Assembly: GCA_905250115.1 (NCBI GenBank) | Contig: CAJNOI010000159.1 | Coordinates: 146,400-210,399 of the forward strand | DNA length: 64,000 nt | Reading direction: 5' to 3' | Source: Adineta steineri | Taxonomy: Eukaryota; Rotifera; Eurotatoria; Adinetida; Adinetidae | In this document: positions 53,533 through 64,000 of the stretch, piece after piece | Layout of the letters: every line of letters starts with the position of its first letter | How positions within the stretch are numbered: the first letter of the stretch is position 1 | The notes under the pieces: generated by a model | Told to the model about the DNA's origin: nothing | The model's database searches: none | Seen by the model: the letters and a program-made list of their open reading frames with translations, nothing else | Program-made: the position numbers and the translations under genes

Positions 53533-54980
53533 ATGAATACTTATTAACAATACAATGTACAGATGACATTTGATTTATCAATAAAGTATATGTGATTATA
53601 TTTATAATTTATATTATGATAAAAGATCATGATCGACCCTTTTCTTCTTTTGATTCTCCAAAATAAAAATTTATCTTTCATTATTTTCTATATGAAAACA
53701 TTTGCTTTTATTCTTATCTTATAAAGTGAAATTCTTTGGTGGTATAACTTGAACGTATTCTTAATCGCGTAGTTTATATTGTCAGTGAATATCGAATTTA
53801 GATAAGATTCCATGTTATATTCAAAAAATAAAATGAAATAAGACGAAGATAATGTCTTAGTATTATCTGGATATTAAATTTTACTTCTGGCTATTTTTTT
53901 TCTTTCGAGCAAGAACTGAACCGGTAAATGTTAGGCAAATGTACAAAAGAAATAGAAAGTGAAAAGTAATTGTGTAAATAATATTTTTGAGCTGAATTTT
54001 TTAATGTAATAAATGAGTGAGAAAGAAAGTGAAGATATTTTTTCCTAATTAGAAGTCAAGTAAATCTAAGCTTTATTCATAAGAAACAATTTTTTCTCTT
54101 TTCTTTTCTAATCAACATTCTGATATTTTTTGTATATAGAGGCATTCAATAAGTGGCACTCATATAGAAAACAATTCAATCGCATACGTTGTGACTTCAA
54201 TACAAAATATTTGCAACAAAAAAAAATAACGTTGAGATAGAAACAATGAATTAACGGTCTTTCTTTTGTATTAAATTTTAAAAAGATCTGCCATACGTAA
54301 GCTAGTATCTGTTGTAAATATCAAGCATGAATCAACTGCCAACAAACTCTTCGAGATAGAATGTGTAGACACAATGCTTTGGCTACCATAAAAACGTGGT
54401 TTTAGCAAAAACAATACTCAACATCAGTGTTTTTTTCAAGGAAATACAGGGCTTCCTGAAATAAGTAATTTTACTATATTAAATATATTTAGAAATATAT
54501 GGAGTTCTGCTGTGACTATGTTGTTAATCATGAAATCAATGCTGAAAGAATACTACAAGAGCAAAACATATTAATAATAGATTCAGATGATCAGTATATG
54601 TCAGATAATAGGATCTTCACTCAATTCTCATAGTCATACTCAATAGAAGTTTCAATATCTCAAAGATTCTATTTGCTAATACAAAATAGTTCTTTGGCAA
54701 AAAGATCTATTCAAAACAACTGCTTATTGATAGAGATTAGTTGTGGATACAAAATATTCAACAACCAAGTCCATATTATCACATACTCTACGTAGAAATA
54801 TTGTGTTGTGATGATTGGTAAAAAATTTATGGATATTTGAAAAGAGTATGGTCTATAAGATGAATGATAAATTAAATTATTTATATTTTTAATGAACTTT
54901 ATTTATTGTTAATGAAAAATATATCAGAAGCGACAAAAAATAATTAATTATTAAAAGTCATTTTATCATCAAAAACTGTT
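53533..54980. other. Non-coding stretch
   Basis: About 1.4 kb of A/T-rich sequence between two genes on opposite strands whose 3' ends face each other. No repeat or gene is recognised. Confidence 0.5.
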
Positions 54981-56333
54981 TTAGTCAAGATCAATAGCAA
55001 ATTTTTGTATTCGATGGTTGAACCAATCGACAACATAAAGATTACACTCTCGATCAAATGATAAATCTTGAGGGTACATGAGCTGTGGGGGTCTGTTTCC
55101 CCATTCACCGTCATTAACAATAACAGTGCCTTTCTCTGTATCTGGCGACCAACGTGTTATTTGTAGACCTTGCGCATCCGACACATAAATATTACCGATA
55201 TGATCAACAAGTATACCTACGGGTGTATACCGTCGAGAATTGAGATTCTTATCAGAAACTTGCACTGGAGCAACGAGAAGGTCTTCGGTGGCGTTTTTCA
55301 TCCATTTCATTACACGACGATTCATAGAATCTGCTACATAAACTGAGTGATAGTCATCGACGAAGATATATTGAGGTTCATTAAATTGATTAAGTTGATT
55401 TCCTTGTCCACTTCCACCTGCGACAACTGTACCTTCTTTATCTCCTTCTCGCCAACGTCTGATTTGATGTTTATAAGTTTCTGAAATATAAAGATCTCCA
55501 TTATTATCCATTGCTAAACCGAAGCAACCAATAGAAATTACTAATATTTGTCCATATTGATTATTTCCACGAGACCATCGCATAATTCGTGAGTTGCCCC
55601 GATCACAAACGATGATATATTTCTTCTCTTTATCAAGAATTACATCTGTTGGAGACCTCAATTGGTTTAATGCGTCTCCAGGTCCATTTCCACCTGCAAC
55701 GATTTCACCATTGTTCGCACCAAATTTCCATCTAACAATACGTTGGTTCTCACTATCAGCAATATAAAGATTATGATTATAATCGTCGACATAAATGCCA
55801 AGAGGGTGATCTAATTGATTTAATCCATTTCCCAATCCATGTCCTCCAGCAACAGTAGATCCATTCTGTTTCCATTTCGTATTACTATTAATAATAACAG
55901 AAGGAAGTAATTGTTCTAAAAAAAACATAGTTTGTTTCATTGAACATATAAATCATGAGAGGGATAGGTGTGAATATAAATGGATGAACTATGAATTCAA
56001 TACTTCATTCTCATTTATCTTTTAGTAAGTCTTTCAATATTATTTTATAGTAGTATAATTTATGACTGCCGATATCGAAGATTAAACTATTTGTAATAAA
56101 AAACTAATTAGTTTTAACATAATCATACCACCTGCTGCTGTTATTTCTGCTGTTGTTGTTGTTGTTATCTCTGTCGTTATGTGCATTGTTGATGTTTTTT
56201 CTCGTTTAGTTTTGTTGACTGTAAAAATAATTGTTGGAATAACTATAATTACAACAACAAAACTAATTATGAAACATATTATCCAAGTTAATTTTCTTTT
56301 TCGAAAATGTTCATATCTAAAATAATAAATCAT
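54981..56333 (-). CDS. Membrane-anchored six-blade NHL-repeat protein
   Basis: Two exons on the minus strand: 56129-56333 and 54981-55915, joined in phase 1 across a 213 bp intron; about 379 residues. Exon 1 encodes a short basic N-terminus (RYEHFRKRK), a membrane helix (WIICFIISFVVVIIVIP) and a Thr-rich stalk, typical of a type II membrane protein with an extracellular C-terminus. Exon 2 encodes six NHL units, each of the form P-x-G-I-x-V-D ... L-Y-I-A-D ... N-x-R-I-x-R-W, which would close as a six-bladed propeller. NHL propellers bind proteins, RNA or glycans; large extracellular NHL families are typical of bdelloids. The intron is unusually long for this window because it holds a hairpin element. 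Confidence 0.8.
55954..56020. repeat. Dispersed hairpin element inside NHL gene intron
   Basis: ATGAGAGGGATAGGTGTGAA on the left, ATACTTCATTCTCATTTATC on the right; degenerate but recognisable. It lies within the intron 55916-56128. Confidence 0.4.
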
Positions 56334-57525
56334 TTTGATGATTTATTGTAATTCATAATATATACATACAATGTCTGTAATTGTGTTCTATTAGGATTAA
56401 CTACTACAGGCTAAAATATTTTAAAAATAAAATAAAATTATTTTTTTTCCGTATTTAATACATTACTTCTTCAATTGCAACTCTGTTATTCATGTTCGTG
56501 TTGTTGGCTTCTTCGAATTTTAAATATTTTTGCAATCTAAAATCGCAAAAAAAAAATATTTTTTTCTTTAAAGATCATTTTTTAACATTGATATAATTAT
56601 AGAGAATATAAAACTATCTTGATGTATTCATATGTGAAATGATTAAAGCTAACTTTAAAATAATATAGATTTCTCTACTTCTTATCAATTAAATAATCAG
56701 TTCAACATGTTGCGACATTTGCCATAAACAAAAATCCTAGATCAATAGAGAATAGAATATTTATGTTGTACATAACACATTCAACAGGATTCAGTTTTTT
56801 TCTTGGAAAACTTTTCCAGATGCTCGTTTTCATGAACACTTTACAGTGGGGGATTCGTGAGCGGCATATTCAGCGCGATTGCATATCCTATCTAAATTCA
56901 TTTTTTAAATTTTTTTCAGCAAAAATAGTCCGAAATTAAAAGAACTTGAAGAACACTTTAACGCCATGTTACAATCATGAAAATCTTCAGCAGTATCGGT
57001 TTACTCAGATGTTGTTTCTAAGTAACCACGTTTTTCAACAAATTCACCAATGATTCACTCTTTCTTTTTATTCTATTAAAAAAATGTCAATGAATTCTTT
57101 TCCTTTTTTTCTTTATCTACACATGACTAAACGATGAACGACAATAGCTAGTATTATATTTTTCAAATTAAATTAAATTTTAAAAAAGAAATGAATATAT
57201 TATGCTTATCGTTTGTGAAAAAAAAACAGACGTTATTTGTAATGTAGCAAGTTTCGTCTATCAAATCTCTCCTATGTATAAAATCAACATTAACGACCTT
57301 GAAAAAAAATGCATTGCTGACGACCATAAGTCGTCTACGTCATATTTTTCTTTCCATTAAACGTGACGTGCATTTCTTGTGTTGTTTGTTGCAGTCTCTA
57401 CACTCATTACATATGAATAAGCACTGAACGATGAAATATGTTGCAATAAAATTTTAAGTCATTTTTTATTCTTTTAGAAATTCATTTTAACATTATTTAT
57501 TTTATCTCATCAAATAATAAATCCA
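56334..57525. other. Non-coding spacer between divergent genes
   Basis: A/T-rich, with several homopolymer A and T runs. It presumably holds both promoters. No gene or repeat is recognised. Confidence 0.45.
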
Positions 57526-58119
57526 ATGATTGTTGATCCTACAAATAATTCCAACTCAATTCAGATACCATTCCTACCAGTACAAGGTATATAGAATTCT
57601 TTTTTAAATTTCTTAATAATGTATTTTCTTATATTTTAAAAAAATTAGGTGAATGTTGTAAAGCAGCATTTGATGCAACTTATCCTCAACAACTAACTGG
57701 AATAATTACAATCAATGAATTTCAAGAATCAATAGAAAATATTAATAAAAAAGTTTCTATTAAGAGATCTATGATAATTCTCATTATAATTAGTGCTTTT
57801 ACTTTATTCCTTTGTTTTCCTCTTGGAATAATGATTTTATCATTTCGACGCCATACTAAGATGCGACGAGCAATTGAAGAAGAATCAGCTAAATATTCTA
57901 CGCGATCATCAAAACCATGTCGTTGGCATTTAGATGTTTCTGCATATTATGCTGGCATGTCTAGAGGTCGCCAACAATTTGGAGCCGTCTCTTGTGTAAG
58001 TATTAGGAATACTTTATAGATATTTGTAATTTATTTATTTTTAGATAATGATTGATATTGGAGGTTCTGCCGTTCCAACAAATCAAACAGCTACTCAACC
58101 ACAATCATATTTCAATTAA
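57526..58119 (+). CDS. Small membrane protein resembling ERF4/Golgin A7 family
   Basis: Three exons: 57526-57586, 57649-57995, 58045-58119 (introns 62 and 49 bp), 160 residues. After a short leader comes ECCKAAFDATYPQQLTG followed by ITINEFQESIENIN. This pattern (F..xYPxxL.G.I...F...I..IN) recalls the ERF4/GOLGA7 domain, whose members are palmitoyltransferase accessory proteins at the Golgi. The next segment is a membrane-inserted hydrophobic stretch (SMIILIIISAFTLFLCFPLG), then a basic region (RRHTKMRR) and a C-terminal part with GMSRGRQQFG. The Cys pair CC near residue 23 could be acylated. The family call is from pattern memory and should be checked by profile search. Confidence 0.55.
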
Positions 58120-58720
58120 CCAGATGGGAAATTTTTGTTTACAGTGCGGAATACCACGATAAAATCGAACAAAAAATGCTGCATCTTTAACTACTATATT
58201 AAATTAGTTTTCTTTATATATTTTTATTATTTTCATTGATATTAAGCATGAGAGAACAAACGATATCTGAAATAAAACTCAAATGAATTGTGCTATAAAA
58301 TAGTTTATATTTTCAACATTTAATAATCATAATCAATATAGGAATCTTAATACACTTCGTTACTGGATTAAATATTATTTAATTAAGGGTGTGGATGTGA
58401 GTTCCATTAATAGATGAATATCACCCATACCCACACTCACACTGTTATCACTTATATCATATTTAATAGTATGTCTCAACGTACAATTTGTTCTCATTAA
58501 ATATGTATCGAATTACAAACGAAACTATAATCATTGTTTTAATATTATTTTCTTTACTACTAATTTCTGAAATATACATTTTTTGTCAAATTTCTATACT
58601 GATAATAGATAGAATTTATTAGATAATATTTATACAACATTTAAAGCTATATTACGGATAACATATAAAATATTTTCTGAAAAATTTGTTCGAAACGAAG
58701 AAATATTGCTACTAAGTCAA
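58120..58720. other. Non-coding spacer with hairpin
   Basis: Contains the hairpin element at 58383-58444; otherwise A/T-rich with nothing recognised. Confidence 0.5.
58383..58444. repeat. Dispersed G-rich/C-rich hairpin element
   Basis: TTAAGGGTGTGGATGTGAGT on the left; CACCCATACCCACACTCACA on the right. GTGTGGATGTGAGT and ACCCACACTCACAC are partly complementary. Confidence 0.65.
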
Positions 58721-59245
58721 CTATGTATTTTCTTTTGTAATTCTATTTGATTTATATGAACATGATGATAGTGCACATTGATTATAATAATTTTCATAAA
58801 ATTTATTAATTATATATTCTTCAACCATGAGATTACTTAAAATTGATTGAATAGTTGTTTTCGTCTGATATTGACTTGTTTGTTTGAAGAAGAGATTCTA
58901 GTGGATAACAACCAGCCATCATATCGTGTGCTGATTGAGTATATATCCATGATGATCCACAATTACATTTTCCATAATTAGAAATAGATTCAGAAGCGAT
59001 TAACCAGTTAACAGACCATACAGTAATAATCATATTAGCATCTATAGTTCCAAGATTTACATTCAGAATATTTAATAATGAATTTTGTGTAACTAATTGA
59101 AATTGATTGATCTATGTTTGAATTAATATGATATCGATATATCAGAACAAAAACATTGAAGTAATTAAGAATAATTTAATGATAAATATTCATAAGTTGA
59201 AAATGTAGGTTTATGAATCTCAACAGTTACTAATTTTGTTGTATG
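58721..59245 (-). pseudogene. Decayed fragments of a bdelloid membrane-protein family
   Basis: Three coding-like pieces lie in order on the minus strand but in different frames. About 59167-59245 reads VTVEIHKPTFSTYEYL then stops. 58838-59111 follows a plausible CATAG acceptor and includes YGKCNCGSSW and AGCYPLESLLQ. About 58721-58866, shifted by a frame, reads TIQSILSNLMVEEYI then YENYYNQCALSSCSY before TAG. From memory, bdelloid genomes hold a large family with these words in this order (an STYEQL-type start, a CxC segment, GCYPLESLL, then VEEW and YENYYNQC). The expected sequence between LESLLQ and TIQSIL is missing and the frame changes there, so this is probably a relic. An unusual intron cannot be excluded. 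Confidence 0.5.
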
Positions 59246-59404
59246 TATAATAATATTTTCAGAAAAAATATTTGAAGTCGAGTGATCATTTGTTGTTCAT
59301 TGTCACATATAAATAAATTTTTTATTACTGTTTTCATTGCAACAAATGAGAGATTATTCCTTATTTTTTCGCTAGCACGAGGAATAAGAATAAAAAAACT
59401 TTTT

Positions 59405-59430
59405 ATCTACACTCACACCCTAGTTGTCAA
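59405..59430. repeat. Half hairpin element (right arm only)
   Basis: CTACACTCACACCCTAGTTG matches the C-rich right arm; no G-rich left arm is present just upstream. Confidence 0.35.
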
Positions 59431-59509
59431 ATCGAAGGAAATAGTATGAGCTTTTGTCAATATTATTCCAAGAATTTAGAAAAGTTTGAAAATCATGAAG
59501 AAATATTGA

Positions 59510-62500
59510 TTACCGACGAATTAGTCGTTGCCATCGTCTGAATGTTTCTTGAAATGTTTTTCTGTACAAGGCTGAAGGAAGGACAAAGACAATGAAGACA
59601 AGCATTGATGGAGTAAATGAGATGAAATAACCAAAAATAAATAACAACCTATGGTTTGATGGATTGACACATTCCGATAACATTGACATAATCAGACGGG
59701 GTACGGACAGAATGAGGAGAACGATCGGACTGATTAATAATTGTTTGTGTTCACTAAACTGATTATAAACATGTTCTCTTAGAGTTCGTCTTGCCTGAGC
59801 TGCTGATCGTTGTCGAGCTGATCCAAATATGATGAATAAAGCAGAACAAAGATTGATAATACATGGAGCGACAAGATGAAAAAATAAGATGATTGTATTG
59901 TATTGTTGAATAGCAGGAGAATAACGAGTTAAACACCATCTATCGATATTCACTTTGTTCGTCTCTATATTTACCTCATGTAATTCTCGATATATAGGTT
60001 CGTGAATGATTGAACCCATGATACAGAATGGTAAAATGAGGATTATCCATCGAGCTATACGTTGACTTTTCTGTTTATTGAAGTTGATCCCTTTGAAAAC
60101 AAGAATTGCTCTTTCAACAGCTACACAAGCATTGAGCCATGCATCCAAATATAGACAAAGCTTGAGAAGAGGTTCGATCGATACACAACCTCCTCGAACA
60201 ACAGAAAGACGAATCGATAGATTCATTTGAGTAAGAACAACAAACCAAAACTTCACTGCAAACATACTGATTGTAAGAAAAGATGTAATTGATGACGCCA
60301 AGAGATAGATACCACATCCAACTTGTCGTAGATCTTTATTTTGAAATGTTAATATAGACAACAAACTATTGATGAAACCACCCACAAACATAATCATCAT
60401 TGAAGTAGCATTGATTTTCATCAATACTGTTTGATCAGCCATTGTCATGTTTGGTCGGATTTCGTCACGGAAAATGTCATCGAGAGTGATACCAATACTT
60501 TTTTTGTAGAACTGACATTTCTGACCAATGAAACAACTGGTCAAAACTTGCGCTGAAGAAAGAAATGCATAGTTATCAAGCGATAAGATCAATCTTTCTC
60601 AACTCAAGGATGTCATATAGACGCAAATTTGTAAGCAACAATAGTCTATCAAAGTAATTTACCTATATATGAGATGTTCTGTCAGGATAGATTTGTATAT
60701 TCCTACTTTAGTTCAATATCTCATGATAAATTTACTCAATTGTGTAAAGATGTTTCTGCATATGAACTCGACAAAATTTTTAAAGATTACAAGGCAATTA
60801 AACCTCAGATAATGTGAAATCATTAAAGAATAGAGCTTCTCGAATATATAGGTGATGTGAGAAGAAAAATTGTATTGATTTACCAAACTGATTGAACTTG
60901 TACAATCCATATGATCATGACTGCTCTATTTTTGACAATAATTCTATTGAATTACACGATTTATTTGAAATTCTGAGATTCTTTATTATTCAAGAGTGAA
61001 AATGGAGTTCAGTGGGATGTTGTAATTCTCTGTTGATGATTTACAAATAATACAAAATACTTACTGTAAGGATGAAGAGTGATATTATTGGGACCAGATG
61101 TTACAATGGAGAAATTTCCTGTGTCATTTGGAGCAGATGTTGTCACCACTAATATGTATTTAGTGCCAGTGTGAAGATAAGCGATGATCTCGAAATCACG
61201 AAGATTACACCTTCGATAATCCTGTGAGAGTAGATTCTCGAAAGGACTCATTGGATTAAAATCATCTTTGTAAATATTACCAAATGTATATATACGGCTC
61301 AAACTAATAAGAGTATAGTATCCAGCTCCCATTACATTCATTCGTATCGTTTGATAGTAATAATTTGATTGTCGACAATCTCGTGAATATGTTTGACTAT
61401 TCGCAGTCAGCTCTCCTGAGTACTTCGATTGGATGGGTGATGGATAACCTACGTGATGAGAGTAATAAGCAACAGTCAAAATTCGTGATAGATCTCAATT
61501 GATTGAGAGAGAGACAAATAATCTGAATGTACGAAAGAAAATTGAACATCATAAGTCATCTCTCATACATCCTGAATATCGGAAAATATGGCGATTTTGA
61601 GCCTACATGTCTAACGAGACGGCTCTTTATAATATTTCTCTCAATGAAATAGTTAAGTTGTAAATGGAAAGTAAAGATAGAGTCTATGGACATATTTCTG
61701 TAATCGAACTCTCCGTAATATGTAGTAGAGTCTAATTCTACTACTGTTGTGATTTATTCAAAAATTAAAGTATGTAAAAATTTCCTATAGATTCATAAAA
61801 AGTAAGAATATGTTTATATTTTTCATCTATGATAAGGTGTATTTAAATGCATGCAGAATTTTTCTATTATAGGGGTAATGAGTGATAGAATAGTTTATAA
61901 TAATTAGCAAACTTTTTTTCATTTCATGGTCACGAGCAATGGTTCCTGTTAATTTGTATATGATTCACATCAGATTAGTAATCGATTGAAACGGGTCTGT
62001 AATCAAGAAGATTGTCCTTATCCTATTTATAATATTCTGTTATTTGATGGATTTAATGTAGCTGTTTATATAAAACTTTCTTTTTATAGTAAAAATATTA
62101 TCTTACAAAGCAAGCCTTTATTTGTGGATATGCCAAACTCAACTAAATTCTCACGTTAAAGTTGGCAATATCCAATAAATAGATGTAGTGCAAATACTTA
62201 CGAATACTCTTGAAATCAACGATGTCTGGCCCAGATACAAAGATTAAGAATGCATTTGTCACATTGGGGTTAGATGCTGTTATAATCAATATATATATAA
62301 TACCATACTCAAGAGCAATTATGAATTTAAAATCGTTTTGATAGCAGATGTTCTCATCGAATGAGAGTCGATTTTCATATGGATTGAATGGATTGAAATA
62401 TTCTTTGTAGATAAAACCGTAAGTAACTATATTGCTTTTGCTGAAGAAAGTGTAAAAACCACTTCTGGTGACATTCACTTCTATCGCTTTATAGCGATGA

Positions 62501-63212
62501 CTTGTCGGCTCACAACTACGAAAATAAGTTGAACTATTCGTTGTAAACTCTAATGCATACGTTGTTTGAACAACTGATGAAGTATTCACTAACGAAAAAG
62601 AAATTCGGTTCGATTTTGTATAATATGGAAACAAATATAAACAATTTGAAATATTATTTTCACTCTCAAATACATTTACCGAAAACTACTGGGAAATGAT
62701 ATGAATCTTAGTCTCTATCGAATAGAAATATCTGTATATCATTTTTTAGATTGAGTTTATCTATATTTTCTATCAACGATGAATATATGTAACTGATTAT
62801 TCATTATAATACTATAGATACTCACAAATACGATTGAAACCGATATAGTTTGGGCTATATACTTGAATTGAAACATTTCCTGTTATATTTGGAGAAGATG
62901 TTGCCATAACAAAAATGTATTTTATGTTGGCTTGAAGAAAAGCTTTGAGTTGAAACTGGCCTGCATTGTCATTGTTTCCATCATAAGTGAGCCGATTTTC
63001 TAACCAATTAAATACATTGAAACTACTTGTATATATGTAACCATATGTGGCTTTCATCTCGCTATTGATTAGAAAAGTATAATAGCCAGTTACAGTGATG
63101 TTCATTTGTATCGTTTCATAATATGAATGTAACTCAAAACAAGCTTGGAAATAAGATGAGTTGTTCGATGTCAGTGCTAATGAGTACATTGATTTTATAA
63201 CTGATGAATTAC
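59510..63212 (-). CDS. Seven-transmembrane receptor with tandem ectodomain repeats (5' end not found)
   Basis: Minus-strand exons 62826-63212, 62202-62588, 61065-61448 and 59510-60552 join in phase 1 throughout. The first three exons (387, 387 and 384 bp) each encode one copy of a repeat of about 128 residues. Each has a Y..T.NS..Y...C start, a GYYT core with YGYIY or similar, a FNPxxxxENxL motif and a segment like IYILIITASNPNVT near the end. N-glycosylation sites (NxS/T) are frequent. The last exon starts QVLTSCFIGQKCQFY and holds a 7TM domain: MMIMFVGGFINSLLSI (TM1), IYLLASSITSFLTI (TM2), CVAVERAI (TM3 end) and through TM7 near FGYFISFTPSMLVFIV. Upstream exons with the signal peptide were not found. 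Probably a surface GPCR; ligand unknown. Confidence 0.75.
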
Positions 63213-64000
63213 CTATTGAATGAAAAATGAATGAATAAATGAATAAATATTTGTATTTAGAATAAAGAAACAGACATCATTGCACATATTCTTAGTTTGG
63301 TTTTCATTCCTTTTGTTTTAGAATAATATTTTCAATAAAGAGATGAAAAGAAACATGAAACAAAAAATTTATTTAGCGTTCTTCAAATAATTATCGATTC
63401 TAGTTCTCCAAATCTGCATGTGTTTCCCATGAGACATTGCAATAATTAAAACAAAGAAATACTAGAGGCCCCTGTGAAGAGGTAAGATTTTATATTATAG
63501 GGAAAACTGACTCAATAAAAAATGAGTAGTGTCAAACTTGAAAGTTGAATTCATTTGTTCACTTCAAATATTAAACTATTCTTTTTCTGTATCTCTCTTC
63601 CCTTCATCGCCACTGATATCCTGCTTACTCATTTACTCCTGCTCCCCTTACTCATATTCTCCCTGTGCTCTACGCTCACCCATGCCTCCTGTTCACTCCT
63701 CCTCCCCACTGTCACCTTCTTGCAGATGGATAGTTGAATGGTTAAGTTCAAGTGTGAGGTGTGGCATGCGTGTAAAAAAGTCTGGATAAGAAAAAAAGTT
63801 TCAGAAGAAAACTTGTAAATTTTAGTATAGATTTTTTTGTTTTGAGAGGTGGGTGTGGGTGTGGGTGGGGTGGATGCGGGTGAGAAGGATAAACACGACA
63901 CCCCCACCGACATTCACACTCGCGCCCTCAGCCACACCCACACCTACACCCTCATCATTTCCTGAGATTAAAAGCAGTAAGAGAGCGTAGGTAGTAATGA
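63213..64000. other. Non-coding end of window with hairpin
   Basis: Upstream of the 7TM receptor. It has a pyrimidine-rich tract (63590-63725, many CTCC/CTCACC words) and a large hairpin element (63841-63955). The open frames here follow the composition and are not supported. Confidence 0.45.
63841..63955. repeat. Dispersed G-rich/C-rich hairpin element, well preserved
   Basis: TTTGAGAGGTGGGTGTGGGT and GTGGGTGGGGTGGATGCGGG on the left; GCCACACCCACACCTACACC and CTCATC on the right. (GTGTGG)n-like left and (CCACAC)n-like right arms give a long imperfect stem. Confidence 0.7.

Overview
The window looks like a piece of a bdelloid rotifer genome (Adineta/Rotaria type). Genes are eukaryotic, with 48-90 bp GT..AG introns in A/T-rich DNA. 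They include animal-type receptors (LDL-A/EGF/7TM), bdelloid-style 7TM receptors with tandem ectodomain exons, NHL propellers and PARP/macro proteins. Beside these sit bacterial-type metabolic genes (maltokinase, aspartate 4-decarboxylase), as expected from the heavy horizontal gene transfer of this group. The organism call is inferred from gene content. There are three assembly gaps (2942-2951, 15973-16072, 39173-39272).

Layout. 1-8.5 kb: 5' part of a maltokinase (-), a SET/SMYD fragment (-) and a spermidine-synthase-like fragment (+) meeting at a gap, a long non-coding stretch, and an ADP-ribosyltransferase with an Ala/Thr/Asp-rich leader. 8.7-20.1 kb: a six-exon LDL-A/EGF/7TM receptor, a RING-IBR-RING protein (-), a dynamin-like GTPase cut by a gap, and an F-box protein. 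21.8-36.4 kb: a 2,208-residue SIR2-NACHT STAND protein, a secreted CxCxCC-repeat protein, and an RRM-CCCH-KH-macro-WWE-PARP gene whose frame is broken by one TAG codon. 36.7-42.1 kb: aspartate 4-decarboxylase, a secreted and possibly membrane-anchored RidA-like protein, and a phospholipase-D-like protein. 42-52.5 kb: mostly non-coding, with many G-rich/C-rich hairpin repeats, a non-RD protein kinase whose intron carries a terminal-inverted-repeat element, and a four-exon small type I membrane protein. 52.5-64 kb: an exonuclease/endonuclease/phosphatase protein, a membrane NHL protein (-), a small ERF4-like membrane protein, a decayed membrane-protein relic (-), and a multi-exon 7TM receptor (-) built from repeated phase 1-1 exons.

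How it fits together. Several genes use or read NAD+/ADP-ribose (ART, SIR2-like, macro-PARP). Others resemble innate-immune families (STAND NTPase, dynamin/Mx-like GTPase, CCCH-PARP, RBR ligase, non-RD kinase). Whether this is a real defence cluster is inference. The strongest candidates for something undescribed are the SIR2-NACHT protein with altered SIR2 motifs, the PARP gene with a conserved frame across a stop codon, the CxCxCC protein, and a dispersed family of about 20 imperfect palindromes whose arms resemble the telomere-like TGTGGG repeat and whose ends read roughly TTGAGGGTGTGG. No tRNA, rRNA or CRISPR array was recognised.
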